Positions 1 through 8,864 of a stretch of 64,000 bases of DNA are shown here, one piece after another (position 1 is the stretch's first letter; each line of letters begins with the position of its first letter). Source of the stretch: Marinosulfonomonas sp. (GTDB taxonomy: Bacteria > Pseudomonadota > Alphaproteobacteria > Rhodobacterales > Rhodobacteraceae); NCBI GenBank assembly GCA_026984915.1, contig JALSRG010000106.1, forward strand, positions 1 to 64,000. Reading direction: 5' to 3'. The notes beneath the pieces are model-generated. The model saw nothing but the letters and a program-made list of their open reading frames with translations. It was not told the DNA's origin and did not search any database. Position numbers and translations under genes: made by a program.

Positions 1-1043
<1,043 letters not shown>

Positions 1044-1044
1044 G

Positions 1045-1350
1045 TTACAGGCCTCCCATGATCTGTTGATTGAAACCGAACACCTTGCGCCCCCCGCCAA
1101 ACGGCACCAGCGCCACCTCGCGTCGCTGTCCCGGTTCGAACCGAACGGCGGTTCCGGCGGCGATGTCCAGCCGCATGCCGCGCGCCGCATTCCGGTCGAA
1201 CTCCAGCGCAGGGTTGGTCTCGGCAAAGTGGTAATGGCTGCCCACCTGCACCGGCCTGTCGCCTGTGTTGGCCACCATCAGCACTACGGCCTCGGCCCCC
1301 TCGTTCAGGGTCAAGGACCCTTCGGCAGGGAATATTTCTCCGGGAATCAT
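1045..1350 (-). CDS. ureB: Urease subunit beta
   Basis: This 101-residue structural subunit of urease starts [11 protein letters not shown], the typical opening of the free beta subunit, and contains [17 protein letters not shown]. Length and sequence match the stand-alone beta subunit of alphaproteobacterial three-subunit ureases. It lies between an unrelated membrane protein gene upstream (11-base gap) and ureC downstream (one-base gap). I chose the internal ATG because the upstream in-frame extension has no family resemblance and overlaps the membrane protein gene. It acts with UreA and UreC as the apo-urease that the accessory proteins load with nickel. Confidence 0.97.
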   Translation of the reverse strand: MIPGEIFPAEGSLTLNEGAEAVVLMVANTGDRPVQVGSHYHFAETNPALEFDRNAARGMRLDIAAGTAVRFEPGQRREVALVPFGGGRKVFGFNQQIMGGL

Positions 1351-1361
1351 GGTTTGGCCTT

Positions 1362-1961
1362 TCATATGATTGCGGTTGTATAAATCAGAATCGAAGCCAG
1401 AATTGCGACGCCGGTCGTAACGGCCAGAATGGAACCCCACAGGTGCCGGAGCATTTGGGAGTATCCTTGCTTGATCTCGCGTTCTTTGATTGCACTGTGA
1501 AGACGGGCCAGTATCGGGTCTGAGGGCAGTGCACGATCCGGCCACGAATCGATTTTTTCACCTTTTTCCTTTAACTTAATCTTCCGTGCTGGCTCGCGCA
1601 TGAAGATCAAAGTGTTATGCCAACCTTTCAGATCATCGTCTGCATATTTTTCCTCGATCATCGCCAAATAGGCGCCAGCCTGTTTCACCCCTTTGGAGGC
1701 CGTGTAATTCATTACCAAGCCGGCCGCGGCAATAAAAACAGGCAACCACCATGCTGCAATAATCAGTATCATTCCGGCGGTTTGAAATGGCCCGTCTTGC
1801 AGAAAGTCCCACGTTCCACGCAAAACGAAAGCCCAGATGGCAATGATGCCCGCGACACCCAATTGAAAGGTTTGCTGCCGCACCCTTTGTTGCGCAAGGA
1901 TCTCGGTTTTGAGGGCGTTATATTCCGTCATATGCAACTGGAATGCGTGCTCTTCACTCAT
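1362..1961 (-). CDS. Three-helix membrane protein encoded between ureA and ureB
   Basis: A 199-residue protein with three hydrophobic segments (about residues 33-49, 61-84 and 175-197) and a charged, soluble middle section of roughly 90 residues rich in Lys and Glu ([13 protein letters not shown]). The start ATG overlaps the ureA stop codon by four bases (ATGA), so it is part of the urease operon and likely translated by coupling. It is not a urease accessory protein I can name: it lacks the His-rich nickel sites of UreE or UreJ and the many helices of a urea transporter. The N-terminal [10 protein letters not shown] stretch followed by paired helices recalls a broad class of uncharacterised two- or three-helix bacterial membrane proteins. 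Function unknown; a role tied to the membrane or to urea or ammonia handling is only inferred from position. Confidence 0.85.
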   Translation of the reverse strand: MSEEHAFQLHMTEYNALKTEILAQQRVRQQTFQLGVAGIIAIWAFVLRGTWDFLQDGPFQTAGMILIIAAWWLPVFIAAAGLVMNYTASKGVKQAGAYLAMIEEKYADDDLKGWHNTLIFMREPARKIKLKEKGEKIDSWPDRALPSDPILARLHSAIKEREIKQGYSQMLRHLWGSILAVTTGVAILASILIYTTAII

Positions 1962-2260
1962 CGGATCGGCCTGTGCACCGTCACCAGTTTGGTGCCGTCG
2001 GGAAAGGTGGCCTCGACCTGTACATCGGGTATCATCTCGGCGATGCCCTCCATGCACTGTTCCCGTGTCACCACATGCGCACCAGCCTGCATCAGATCGG
2101 CGACGCTGCGCCCGTCGCGGGCACCTTCGACCACAAAGTCGGTGATCAGGGCAATGGCCTCGGGGTGGTTCAGTTTTACGCCGCGTTCCAGCCGGCCCCG
2201 CGCCACCATCGCAGCCACACTGATCAGCAGTTTGTCTTTTTCACGCGGGGTCAGGTTCAT
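1958..2260 (-). CDS. ureA: Urease subunit gamma
   Basis: A 100-residue gamma subunit that opens [13 protein letters not shown] and contains [21 protein letters not shown] and [17 protein letters not shown], all diagnostic of UreA. It forms the trimer-of-trimers core with UreB and UreC. It starts one base after the ureD stop and its own stop overlaps the start of the membrane protein gene by four bases, which places all of them in one transcript reading ureD-ureA-orf-ureB-ureC. Length is the family norm. Confidence 0.97.
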   Translation of the reverse strand: MNLTPREKDKLLISVAAMVARGRLERGVKLNHPEAIALITDFVVEGARDGRSVADLMQAGAHVVTREQCMEGIAEMIPDVQVEATFPDGTKLVTVHRPIR

Positions 2261-2261
2261 G

Positions 2262-3101
2262 TCAGGTCATCCAGCATCTGGGTAGGTTGTCATCGGTCAA
2301 TCGGTTCAGGATCGGGATCAGGATTTGTCGCATAAGATAGCTGTCAGCAGCCAACAGGCGCAAGGCAAGAAGGTCGTCCTGTATCAGGCTAACACCCGCC
2401 GTATCAGGCAGCATGGCCCGCAAGGGGGCAAGCTGTGCGCTGGCATCGGCTGCGATATAGAGCAGGTTGACCATTGCGCCGGCACCATTGGCGGTGTTCG
2501 GACGGGCCATTTGCGCGGCGATGTTGCCTTGCAGGGCGACCCTGTCAAGGTAGCACAGCTGCCCCTCGCGGCGAATTTCGATCCGGTCGGTGAAAGAGGC
2601 GGCTGTCAGGGTTTCGCCCATCGCCGCGCGCCCGAAAACCAGAGGTTCAACCATGAGGAATGACGCGCCGGCCTGCATATCGACATGCAGGAAACGTGCA
2701 AGCGAACATCCCTGGAAAAGGATTGTTTCTTGCGGCATCCAGTTCACATGCGCACCTTTCTCAACCACCACTCTGTTTTCCAGTCGCCCAACCTGGCCCG
2801 GTTGCGCACGATAGGCCCGTTCCGCCGCCTGTGTGGTCAGGACCAGGCGCGAATCTGTCGCGGCGCGGGCTGTGATGCTGAAACTGTCGCCGCCGGTAAT
2901 ACCGCCTGCCGTGTTGATCAGAACCGCCTGAAAATCAGGGCCGCTCTGCTGCGGAAACAGCGCCTTCAGCGAACCGGATTGGTGCAAGTCATTCAAGGTG
3001 GTCGTCTGCCCAAAAGATCGGACAGACAAACTGACTGCGCCTTGTGCTCTTGGCTGTTTCGCAAAAGGTCGCGCAGCAGTATTGGCGATCGGGAGCGAGA
3101 T
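2262..3101 (-). CDS. ureD: Urease accessory protein UreD (start codon unusual)
   Basis: This is the urease activation chaperone that, with UreF and UreG, delivers nickel to the apo-enzyme. The core is clear: [12 protein letters not shown], then [12 protein letters not shown] and [12 protein letters not shown]. UreD proteins normally open with a PRAxGxVxLSV element before the LxxLxQSGSLK motif. Here that element ([12 protein letters not shown]) is encoded upstream of the nearest legal start, a TTG at 3029-3027 that would truncate the protein to 255 residues. No ATG, GTG or other TTG exists in frame back to the stop codon near 3140. A good Shine-Dalgarno (AAGGAG, 3113-3108) lies six bases before an ATC codon (3101-3099). 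I therefore give the 279-residue reading with an AUC start, but the TTG start remains possible. Confidence 0.75.
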   Translation of the reverse strand: MSLPIANTAARPFAKQPRAQGAVSLSVRSFGQTTTLNDLHQSGSLKALFPQQSGPDFQAVLINTAGGITGGDSFSITARAATDSRLVLTTQAAERAYRAQPGQVGRLENRVVVEKGAHVNWMPQETILFQGCSLARFLHVDMQAGASFLMVEPLVFGRAAMGETLTAASFTDRIEIRREGQLCYLDRVALQGNIAAQMARPNTANGAGAMVNLLYIAADASAQLAPLRAMLPDTAGVSLIQDDLLALRLLAADSYLMRQILIPILNRLTDDNLPRCWMT

Positions 3102-3444
3102 GGAACTCTCCTTTTGGTTCTTGATTCGGTGTGATTATTGCGCATTGCTACAGCAAAAGCAGTATTAACCACCGCAAGCTTTCTTTGGAACTTGCAATTC
3201 GCCAAAAAATTAATCGCGCCGTATGAGCTTAACCCGGGTTTACATCATCCGTGCAAAAGGGCGTGGTGTCGGTGTTCAGCGCGCCGCTTGAACCTGACCC
3301 CGGATTGATATGGCCAAACCGGGTACCTTCCAGCCTTTCGGGGCCAGCATGCCTGCTTGATGGCGAATGTCAGATATTCGCCATTTCATGTTACTTTCCC
3401 GGAAAATTTATGCCAGGATCGGCCAAGCAGCAGGGGAAATTTAT
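3102..3444. other. Intergenic region between divergent ureD and a DsbA-like gene
   Basis: About 340 bases separate ureD from the start chosen for the next gene. Apart from the ureD ribosome-binding site, I see no gene, RNA or convincing terminator. It should carry two divergent promoters, but no sequence close enough to a consensus stands out for me to name one. Confidence 0.5.
3108..3113 (-). promoter_or_regulatory. Shine-Dalgarno pointing to a non-AUG ureD start
   Basis: The minus strand reads AAGGAG, then six bases (AGTTCC), then ATC. The position and spacing are what a start codon would need, yet no ATG, GTG or TTG lies there in any frame. The nearest in-frame start (TTG at 3029) has no comparable ribosome-binding site and cuts off conserved residues. 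Confidence 0.6.
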
Positions 3445-4218
3445 TTGGCAATTGTGACAGTTACCCGACGACAGGCCGTTTTGGCGGCTGCCGCCATAGT
3501 AGGGTTGGCATGGGGAGGATCCGTTTTGGTTCGCCCGCTGCTGCAAAACAAACTTGCTTTTGAAGCACTGGATTCACCATCAGGATTTCGTCGCATGGCC
3601 GGCGGGGCTGTTTCACAAGCCCGCGCGTTTCTGATCGGCCTGAATCAAAACGATGATCCGCTGTTTCAGCAGACCCTTTCCACCGTTGAACAAAACATCT
3701 GCAATGCTCTGTACCAGCGCGAAACCGTCGGCAAAGGCATCGTCCCGATCGCATTCTTTACCGACTACAACTGTCCCTATTGCCGGGTTCTGACCCGAAA
3801 ACTCGCAATACTGGAAGACAAGCCAAACAGCGGTATCCGGGTGTTCTGGCACGAACTTCCCATTCTGGGAAATACATCCGTCCAGGCCGCCAAAGGCGCT
3901 TTGGCCGCAAAGCGACAGGGGGCATACCGCCAGTTTCACCAGCGCCTGATGCGATCGCGGTTTGTCGCCACCGAAAGCTACCTGATGGCACTTGCTTCAC
4001 AGTTGGACATCGACGGGCCCCAACTGATCGCAGACATGCAGAGCCCCGAAATTGAGCAGGAAATCAGAACAGGAAAAGCTCTGGCGAAACTGTTCGGCAT
4101 TGTGGGGACACCTGCCCTGATCGTCGGGCGCACTCTGGTCATGGGCGAACTGGATGAACCCACTCTGGAGAGGTTGATCGAACGGGAAAGGGCAGAAGGC
4201 CCGCTGAAAGCCTGCTAG
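3445..4218 (+). CDS. DsbA-family thiol:disulfide oxidoreductase, exported
   Basis: A thioredoxin-fold protein of the DsbA/Com1 type. With the TTG start used here it has 257 residues: a signal or anchor segment that begins VTRRQAVLAAAAIVGLAWGG, a linker, then FFTDYNCPYCR with the redox pair at residues 110 and 113, and the cis-proline loop VGTPALIVG near the C-terminus. It should form or shuffle disulfides in periplasmic proteins. The TTG has AGGGG eight bases upstream; an in-frame ATG at 3367 has no ribosome-binding site and would put an uncharacteristic stretch before the signal, and a GTG at 3454 is also possible. The TRRQ motif is weakly Tat-like. It is alone upstream of the RNase D-like gene. 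Confidence 0.85.
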   Translation: MAIVTVTRRQAVLAAAAIVGLAWGGSVLVRPLLQNKLAFEALDSPSGFRRMAGGAVSQARAFLIGLNQNDDPLFQQTLSTVEQNICNALYQRETVGKGIVPIAFFTDYNCPYCRVLTRKLAILEDKPNSGIRVFWHELPILGNTSVQAAKGALAAKRQGAYRQFHQRLMRSRFVATESYLMALASQLDIDGPQLIADMQSPEIEQEIRTGKALAKLFGIVGTPALIVGRTLVMGELDEPTLERLIERERAEGPLKAC

Positions 4219-4331
4219 GATGTAGGTGTAGGACACTTGGTGTTGTCAGCAGGATCGCTTGACATTCATGCTGTATGCGATACCGGAATGCCACGAGATT
4301 TCTGGATTGCACCCAGCCGGAAAGGAAAAGA

Positions 4332-4943
4332 ATGGCAAATCACCTGTATCAGCATGATCTACCCGACGGGTTGGATTTGGGGCCGGTTGTGGCCATTGAT
4401 TGCGAAACCATGGGGCTGAACCCGCACCGTGACCGCCTGTGCCTTGTGCAAATGTCGTCTGGTGACGGAAATGCACATCTGGTTCAGATTGCAAAGGGCC
4501 AGACAGAAGCCCCAAACCTGTGCAGAATGCTGGCGGATCCCGACGTGCTCAAACTTTTCCATTTCGGCCGTTTTGATATTGCAGCCATGTTTCAGGCCTT
4601 TGGAACCCTGGCCGAACCGGTTTATTGCACCAAAATTGCCTCCAAGCTTGTGCGCACCTATACTGACCGGCACGGTCTGAAAAACCTGCTGCAAGAGCTG
4701 CTGGGCATCGACATTTCCAAACTTCAGCAAAGCTCTGACTGGGGCGCGCCGGTTTTGACCGAAGCCCAGTTGGAATATGCTGCATCCGATGTCCTGTATC
4801 TCCACAACCTGCGCGAAAAACTGGATAGCAACCTTGAGCGGGAAGGCAGATTGGAACTGGCGCAGTCGTGTTTCGGGTTTTTGCCAACCAGAGCCTTGCT
4901 CGACCTGAAGGGTTGGCCGGAACAGGATATATTCGCGCATTGA
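4332..4943 (+). CDS. RNase D-like 3'-5' exonuclease
   Basis: A 203-residue single-domain protein of the DEDDy exonuclease family. The DxE motif is AIDCETMGL (D23, E25), a second metal-binding Asp lies in FHFGRFDIAAMF, and the third motif is YAASDVLYL with the catalytic Tyr and Asp. Full RNase D has about 370 residues with two HRDC domains; these are absent, so this is the short alphaproteobacterial form. It probably trims the 3' ends of tRNA or other small RNAs. AAAGGAAAAG sits directly before the ATG, which is why I prefer it to an upstream start. It lies upstream of lptC but is separated from it by 355 bases. Confidence 0.9.
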   Translation: MANHLYQHDLPDGLDLGPVVAIDCETMGLNPHRDRLCLVQMSSGDGNAHLVQIAKGQTEAPNLCRMLADPDVLKLFHFGRFDIAAMFQAFGTLAEPVYCTKIASKLVRTYTDRHGLKNLLQELLGIDISKLQQSSDWGAPVLTEAQLEYAASDVLYLHNLREKLDSNLEREGRLELAQSCFGFLPTRALLDLKGWPEQDIFAH

Positions 4944-5298
4944 CTTCGCTCGCCGGCGCCTGCCAGAAAAGATATGTCTCAATTCCTTGTAATGCGATAA
5001 TTGTGTGCCATCTGTTGCCGGTCCGCCCGAATTCATGAGCAAAGCATTGCTGATCAGGCCGGATGGGCAAGTTTATGCGAGGGAACAGGGTGAGTCTGTT
5101 GTAATATTGGCGTAACTTGTTTCACCAGTTAAAACCCTACTCAAGCTGGGGGATTGCCATAAAAAGGCCTGCACCCATAATGATCGATATCCACATCCTT
5201 CCTGCATCAATAGCGGCCCCCGATCAGGTCGGCGGGTTTACGTATTCCTGCGCTTGTAGGTCGGCGGATTTTGGCAGAATGGAAAGCTCTGGTTAGCA
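4944..5298. other. Intergenic region between the RNase D-like gene and lptC
   Basis: This 355-base gap holds no gene I can support. A 26-codon open frame at 5035-5115 has no ribosome-binding site. Related genomes often carry a sugar-phosphate isomerase gene near lptC; no remnant of one is recognisable here. The lptC promoter is presumably in the right half, but I cannot pick it out. Confidence 0.5.
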
Positions 5299-5907
5299 AT
5301 GACAGTTTACGATAACAGCTATTCACGGTTTGTTGCCTGGGCAAAAATCCTTTTGCCGCTGTTTGCGCTCGGGGTCTTGTCCACATTGTTTTTGTTTTCA
5401 AAACAAATTGACCCGACACGTGCAATACCCTTTTCCAAAGTCGACGTGAAAGAACTGGCGCGCGAGGAACGCATCGGATCTCCGAATTACTCCGGCGTTA
5501 CCCAGGATGGGGCCGCCATTTCCATTGCGGCAAGCAACGCCAAACCCGACCCGGAGAACCCTCAGCGCATGATCGCCAGCAACCTTGTGGCAAAAATCGA
5601 GATGCCTGACGGGGGGCTCGTGGATATTTCCGCCAGGGACGGCGAGATTGATAGCGCCGGACAGATTGCCAGGCTGGAAGGTGGGGTCGATATTCAGACC
5701 TCTTCCGGATACAGGATTCGCACCGCTGCGCTCACGGCATTGCTGGATAAAACCGATATCAAATCAGATGACCAGGTTACGGCAAAAGGGCCGATCGGAA
5801 CACTGGAAGCCGGCCTGATGGAAATAAATCAGGCACCAGATGGCGAAACCAACTATGTTCTTGTTTTCAAGAATGGTGTTAAGCTGGTATACGATCCCGA
5901 AAAATGA
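5299..5907 (+). CDS. lptC: LPS export protein LptC
   Basis: LptC is the bitopic inner-membrane component that takes lipopolysaccharide from the LptB2FG extractor and passes it to LptA. The 202-residue protein has a short cytoplasmic N-terminus, one transmembrane helix (about residues 17-34, ILLPLFALGVLSTLFLF) and a periplasmic beta-jellyroll with DGEIDSAGQIARLEGGVDI. It is the first gene of lptC-lptA-lptB: its stop overlaps the possible lptA start (ATGA) and lptB follows by a one-base overlap. The lptF and lptG partners are not in the window. Confidence 0.93.
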   Translation: MTVYDNSYSRFVAWAKILLPLFALGVLSTLFLFSKQIDPTRAIPFSKVDVKELAREERIGSPNYSGVTQDGAAISIAASNAKPDPENPQRMIASNLVAKIEMPDGGLVDISARDGEIDSAGQIARLEGGVDIQTSSGYRIRTAALTALLDKTDIKSDDQVTAKGPIGTLEAGLMEINQAPDGETNYVLVFKNGVKLVYDPEK

Positions 5908-6422
5908 GGGAAAATATGCTTTTCTTACCCCGTGCCCTTCTTGTGGCGGTACTATTGCTTTCAATGCCTGTCTCATCCAATGCTCAGGGGGCGCAGGTGG
6001 CTTTTGGCGGTCTGAAACAGGATACATCGCTTCCGGTTGAGATCACCTCAGATCAATTACAGGTCAATCAGGCAGACGGCACTGCGGTTTTCACTGGCAA
6101 TGTCGTTATCGGCCAGGGGGAAATGCGCCTGACGGCTGACCGTGTCCGGGTTGAATACACCACGGAAAACGGCGATTCTACCGGCCGTATCTCGCGGCTT
6201 TTGGCAAACGGAAATGTTTTGCTGGTAAACGGGGCCGAAGCCGCCGAGGCCGATGCAGCGGTTTACACGATTGATGACGGCATGGTGGTGATGACAGGCA
6301 ATGTCCTGCTGACGCAGGGGCAGAACGCGCTTTCGTCCGAACGGATGGACATTGATCTGAAAACAGGGACGGCAATAATGAAAGGCCGCGTCAAATCCAT
6401 CCTGAAAACGGGCAGCAATTAA
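5904..6422 (+). CDS. lptA: LPS transport periplasmic protein LptA
   Basis: LptA forms the periplasmic bridge that carries lipopolysaccharide to the outer-membrane LptDE complex. After a signal peptide (LLVAVLLLSMPVSSNAQG) comes an OstA-like beta-jellyroll with repeated VNQADGTAVFTGNVVIGQGEMRLTADRVRV-type strands. The full reading has 172 residues, normal for the family. Two starts are possible: ATG at 5904, which overlaps the lptC stop, or ATG at 5916, which has GAGGG a few bases upstream; the second looks better for initiation, and only four residues differ. The stop shares its last base with the lptB start. Confidence 0.93.
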   Translation: MRENMLFLPRALLVAVLLLSMPVSSNAQGAQVAFGGLKQDTSLPVEITSDQLQVNQADGTAVFTGNVVIGQGEMRLTADRVRVEYTTENGDSTGRISRLLANGNVLLVNGAEAAEADAAVYTIDDGMVVMTGNVLLTQGQNALSSERMDIDLKTGTAIMKGRVKSILKTGSN

Positions 6423-7183
6423 TGGCAGTATCGCCAAATCTGACGGTCGAAAGCGGCGGCGCAGGGCTGCGCATACTGGGCTTGCGCAAAAGCTACCGCA
6501 AACGCCCGGTGATCCGCGACGTCAGCATTGATCTGGGGCGCGGTGAGGTCGTGGCGCTGCTTGGCCCCAACGGATCCGGCAAAACAACCTGTTTTTATGC
6601 AATCGCTGGCCTCATCATGCCCGAAGGTGGTCAGGTATTGATCGACGGGCGCGATGTAACCCTGCTCCCGATGTATCGCCGTGCGAAACTGGGAATTGGC
6701 TATCTGCCGCAGGAAGTTTCGATTTTTCGAGGGCTTTCGGTCGAAGACAACATTCTGGCGATTCTGGAAATTTCCATAGCCGATCACCACAAACGCCGCG
6801 AACGGCTCGAAGAACTCTTGTCCGATTTCTCGATAGAACACCTGCGCCGTGCGCCGGCATTGTCGCTGTCCGGCGGGGAACGGCGCCGCGTTGAAATTGC
6901 CCGCTGTCTGGCCGCCGACCCGAAATATCTGTTGCTGGACGAACCCTTTGCCGGGGTTGACCCTATTGCCGTCAATGAAATCCGCACCCTTGTTGCCGAC
7001 CTGAAAAATCGCGGTATCGGTGTCTTGATTACAGACCACAACGTGCGTGAGACGCTGGAAATCGTTGACCGGGCCTACATCCTGCATGACGGCAAAGTTC
7101 TGATGAGCGGGACGGCCGAAGAAGTCATCCAGGATGAAAACGTCCGCCGGGTTTATCTGGGGCAGAACTTTCGCATTTCGTGA
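6422..7183 (+). CDS. lptB: LPS export ABC transporter ATPase LptB
   Basis: This cytoplasmic ATPase powers lipopolysaccharide extraction by LptFG. The 253 residues contain all ABC motifs: Walker A GPNGSGKTT, the signature LSGGERRR, Walker B YLLLDEPFAGVDP with the catalytic Glu, and the switch His in TDHNV. The LPQEVSIFRGLSVEDN stretch is typical of LptB rather than of branched-chain amino acid transporters. It begins at the last base of the lptA stop codon, so the two are tightly coupled. A hairpin at 7292-7316 probably ends the transcript. Confidence 0.96.
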   Translation: MAVSPNLTVESGGAGLRILGLRKSYRKRPVIRDVSIDLGRGEVVALLGPNGSGKTTCFYAIAGLIMPEGGQVLIDGRDVTLLPMYRRAKLGIGYLPQEVSIFRGLSVEDNILAILEISIADHHKRRERLEELLSDFSIEHLRRAPALSLSGGERRRVEIARCLAADPKYLLLDEPFAGVDPIAVNEIRTLVADLKNRGIGVLITDHNVRETLEIVDRAYILHDGKVLMSGTAEEVIQDENVRRVYLGQNFRIS

Positions 7184-7787
7184 TTTGTTTTCTGTCAGCG
7201 GCACCGCACCTGTCGGGCATGCGGCCTGAAACCGAAAAGGCTGATTCGTACCGTGCACCGACATCCGGGGCGCAACCGATCCGGCACAATTAAAAAGAAT
7301 GCATTACATTCTTTTTTGCCCTGACACGAGCTGCATTGGTGCAGATCAACCATCGTATGCTGCGCTCAAGCCAGCCTCAATTCCCGCTTCAGCAAACCTC
7401 TGATTGCCGAAAATGAAGGTTCTCATGGTGTTTTTCCCTGATTCCAGGGCCAGACAAAACACGGCCGGATCAACCAAGGGTGCATTCTGGAATATTATTT
7501 CCACCTATGGTAGGTTTCAAATAACAGGATCGGCGATGGACTGTTATTGTTCCGGCAGATCACATTGAAGTATTTGCGAGGTCGCAGAGTTGACATTACC
7601 CAGTGAATTGGCGCCAAATACACATGATGCATGAAAAGCCTATCATCGTTCGAGCGGCGGCACACAATTGCCATGCAACGAACGCGCCCGACACTATCGG
7701 GCAGCGGACAATCAACCAATACCTTAACTATTCCGGCGCCCTGTCTTTGGCAGGGTTAATGTCTTTGCAGCGAAAAAAGGAGAAGTG
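7184..7787. other. Long intergenic region between lptB and hpf
   Basis: Six hundred bases contain a terminator-like hairpin (7292-7316) and the promoter region of hpf-ptsN. A 26-codon open frame on the minus strand (7346-7426) begins MRTFIFGNQR and has AGGG eight bases before its ATG; I cannot show that it is a gene. In other proteobacteria rpoN commonly sits between lptB and hpf; it is not here and no remnant is recognisable. Confidence 0.55.
7292..7316. terminator. Bidirectional hairpin after lptB
   Basis: AAAAAGAATG and CATTCTTTTT form a perfect 10-bp stem around a five-base loop. The A-run on the left and T-run on the right let it act on either strand. It lies 108 bases past the lptB stop. 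Confidence 0.7.
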
Positions 7788-8363
7788 ATGCGATACCAGA
7801 TCACCGGCAGACATCTTGATATTGGCGAAGCCCTTCAGCAATACGTGAAAGAAGAACTCTCGTCTGTTCTTGAAAAATACGGCCAGCGTCCGACAGATGC
7901 GGAAGTGATTTTTTCAAAGAATGCGCATGAATTTGTTTGCGAAGCCTCTGTGCATCTATCCACCGGGATGACCGCGGCTGCAAAAGCCAGTGCAACCGAA
8001 ATCTATAGCGCTTTTGACAAATGCCGCGATAAAATGGAAAAACAGCTCCGCCGGTACAAGCGCCGCCTGAAAGATCATCAGCGCGAACGTTCACAACCGG
8101 TTGAACTTTCCCAGGCTTCCTCGTATATCCTCGCCGCAACTGAAACTTCGGAAGAATCTGAGCCCGAATCGCTGACCCCCATGATCATTGCAGAGATGGA
8201 GACAAAAATTGCGTCTCTGTCTGTTGGTGAGGCAGTGATGCAAATGGAATTGGCGGGCGCCCCTCTTCTGGTTTTTCGAAATGAGGGACACAAGGGCGTC
8301 AATGTCGTTTACCGTCGTGATGATGGAAACATAGGCTGGATCGACCCATCAATTACTGCCTGA
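7788..8363 (+). CDS. hpf: Ribosome hibernation-promoting factor, long form
   Basis: This protein inactivates ribosomes by dimerising them or blocking the decoding centre when growth stops. The 191-residue product has the N-terminal S30AE fold (MRYQITGRHLDIGEAL, through KCRDKMEKQLRRYKRRLKDH, residues 1-95), an acidic linker, and the C-terminal dimerisation domain of the long form (LSVGEAVMQMELAGAPLLVFRNE, then VNVVYRRDDGNIGWIDP). AAGGAG lies six bases before the ATG at 7788, so the preceding in-frame GTG was not used. It is followed 36 bases later by ptsN, the usual partner in proteobacteria. Confidence 0.95.
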   Translation: MRYQITGRHLDIGEALQQYVKEELSSVLEKYGQRPTDAEVIFSKNAHEFVCEASVHLSTGMTAAAKASATEIYSAFDKCRDKMEKQLRRYKRRLKDHQRERSQPVELSQASSYILAATETSEESEPESLTPMIIAEMETKIASLSVGEAVMQMELAGAPLLVFRNEGHKGVNVVYRRDDGNIGWIDPSITA

Positions 8364-8399
8364 ACCCGAACGGGAAGATGGTGCGGGAAAGAAGAAGCA

Positions 8400-8864
8400 A
8401 TGGAACTATCCAGTTTTCTGAAACCAGAGGCTGTTCGCGTTGTCAGTCAGTTAACCAGCAAGAAGCGGCTATTCCAACAACTGGGAGAGATCGTCGCATC
8501 CTGTTGCGATATCAATGCTGATGAGGCTGTAGACGCTTTGCAAGAGCGCGAAAGCCTGGGGCCGACAGGCGTGGGGCACGGTGTGGCTTTGCCCCATGCC
8601 CGACTTGAGGGTCTTGATGGCATCACCGGTGCTTTCATACGCTTGGAAAAACCCATTGATTTCGGGTCTGTCGACCGCCAGCCGGTTGATCTTGTCTTCG
8701 CACTTTTTGCGCCCGAAGATACCGGTGTAGATCATCTGAAAGCCCTGGCACTCGTTTCGCGAACCATGCGTGATAACAGCATCTGTTCCAAATTGCGCGC
8801 CAACAGCGATCCGGCAACACTGCATGCATTGCTGACGGAACCGAAAACCACGCGCGCGGCTTAA
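8400..8864 (+). CDS. ptsN: Nitrogen-related PTS IIA protein
   Basis: EIIA-Ntr, the last phosphoryl acceptor of the regulatory PTS, which acts on potassium, nitrogen and stress responses by protein contact rather than sugar transport. The 154-residue protein carries the phospho-histidine motif GVALPHARLEGL and VDLVFALFAPEDTGVDHLKALALVSR, both typical of PtsN. It follows hpf in the same operon. Its 3' end overlaps by four bases the 3' end of the convergent sulfotransferase gene, so there is no room for an ordinary terminator between them. Confidence 0.94.
   Translation: MELSSFLKPEAVRVVSQLTSKKRLFQQLGEIVASCCDINADEAVDALQERESLGPTGVGHGVALPHARLEGLDGITGAFIRLEKPIDFGSVDRQPVDLVFALFAPEDTGVDHLKALALVSRTMRDNSICSKLRANSDPATLHALLTEPKTTRAA

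Noticed and set aside
5035-5115. 26-codon frame MSKALLIRPDGQ in the gap before lptC
   Set aside because: No ribosome-binding site and no terminator or neighbour to support it; a frame this short is expected by chance.
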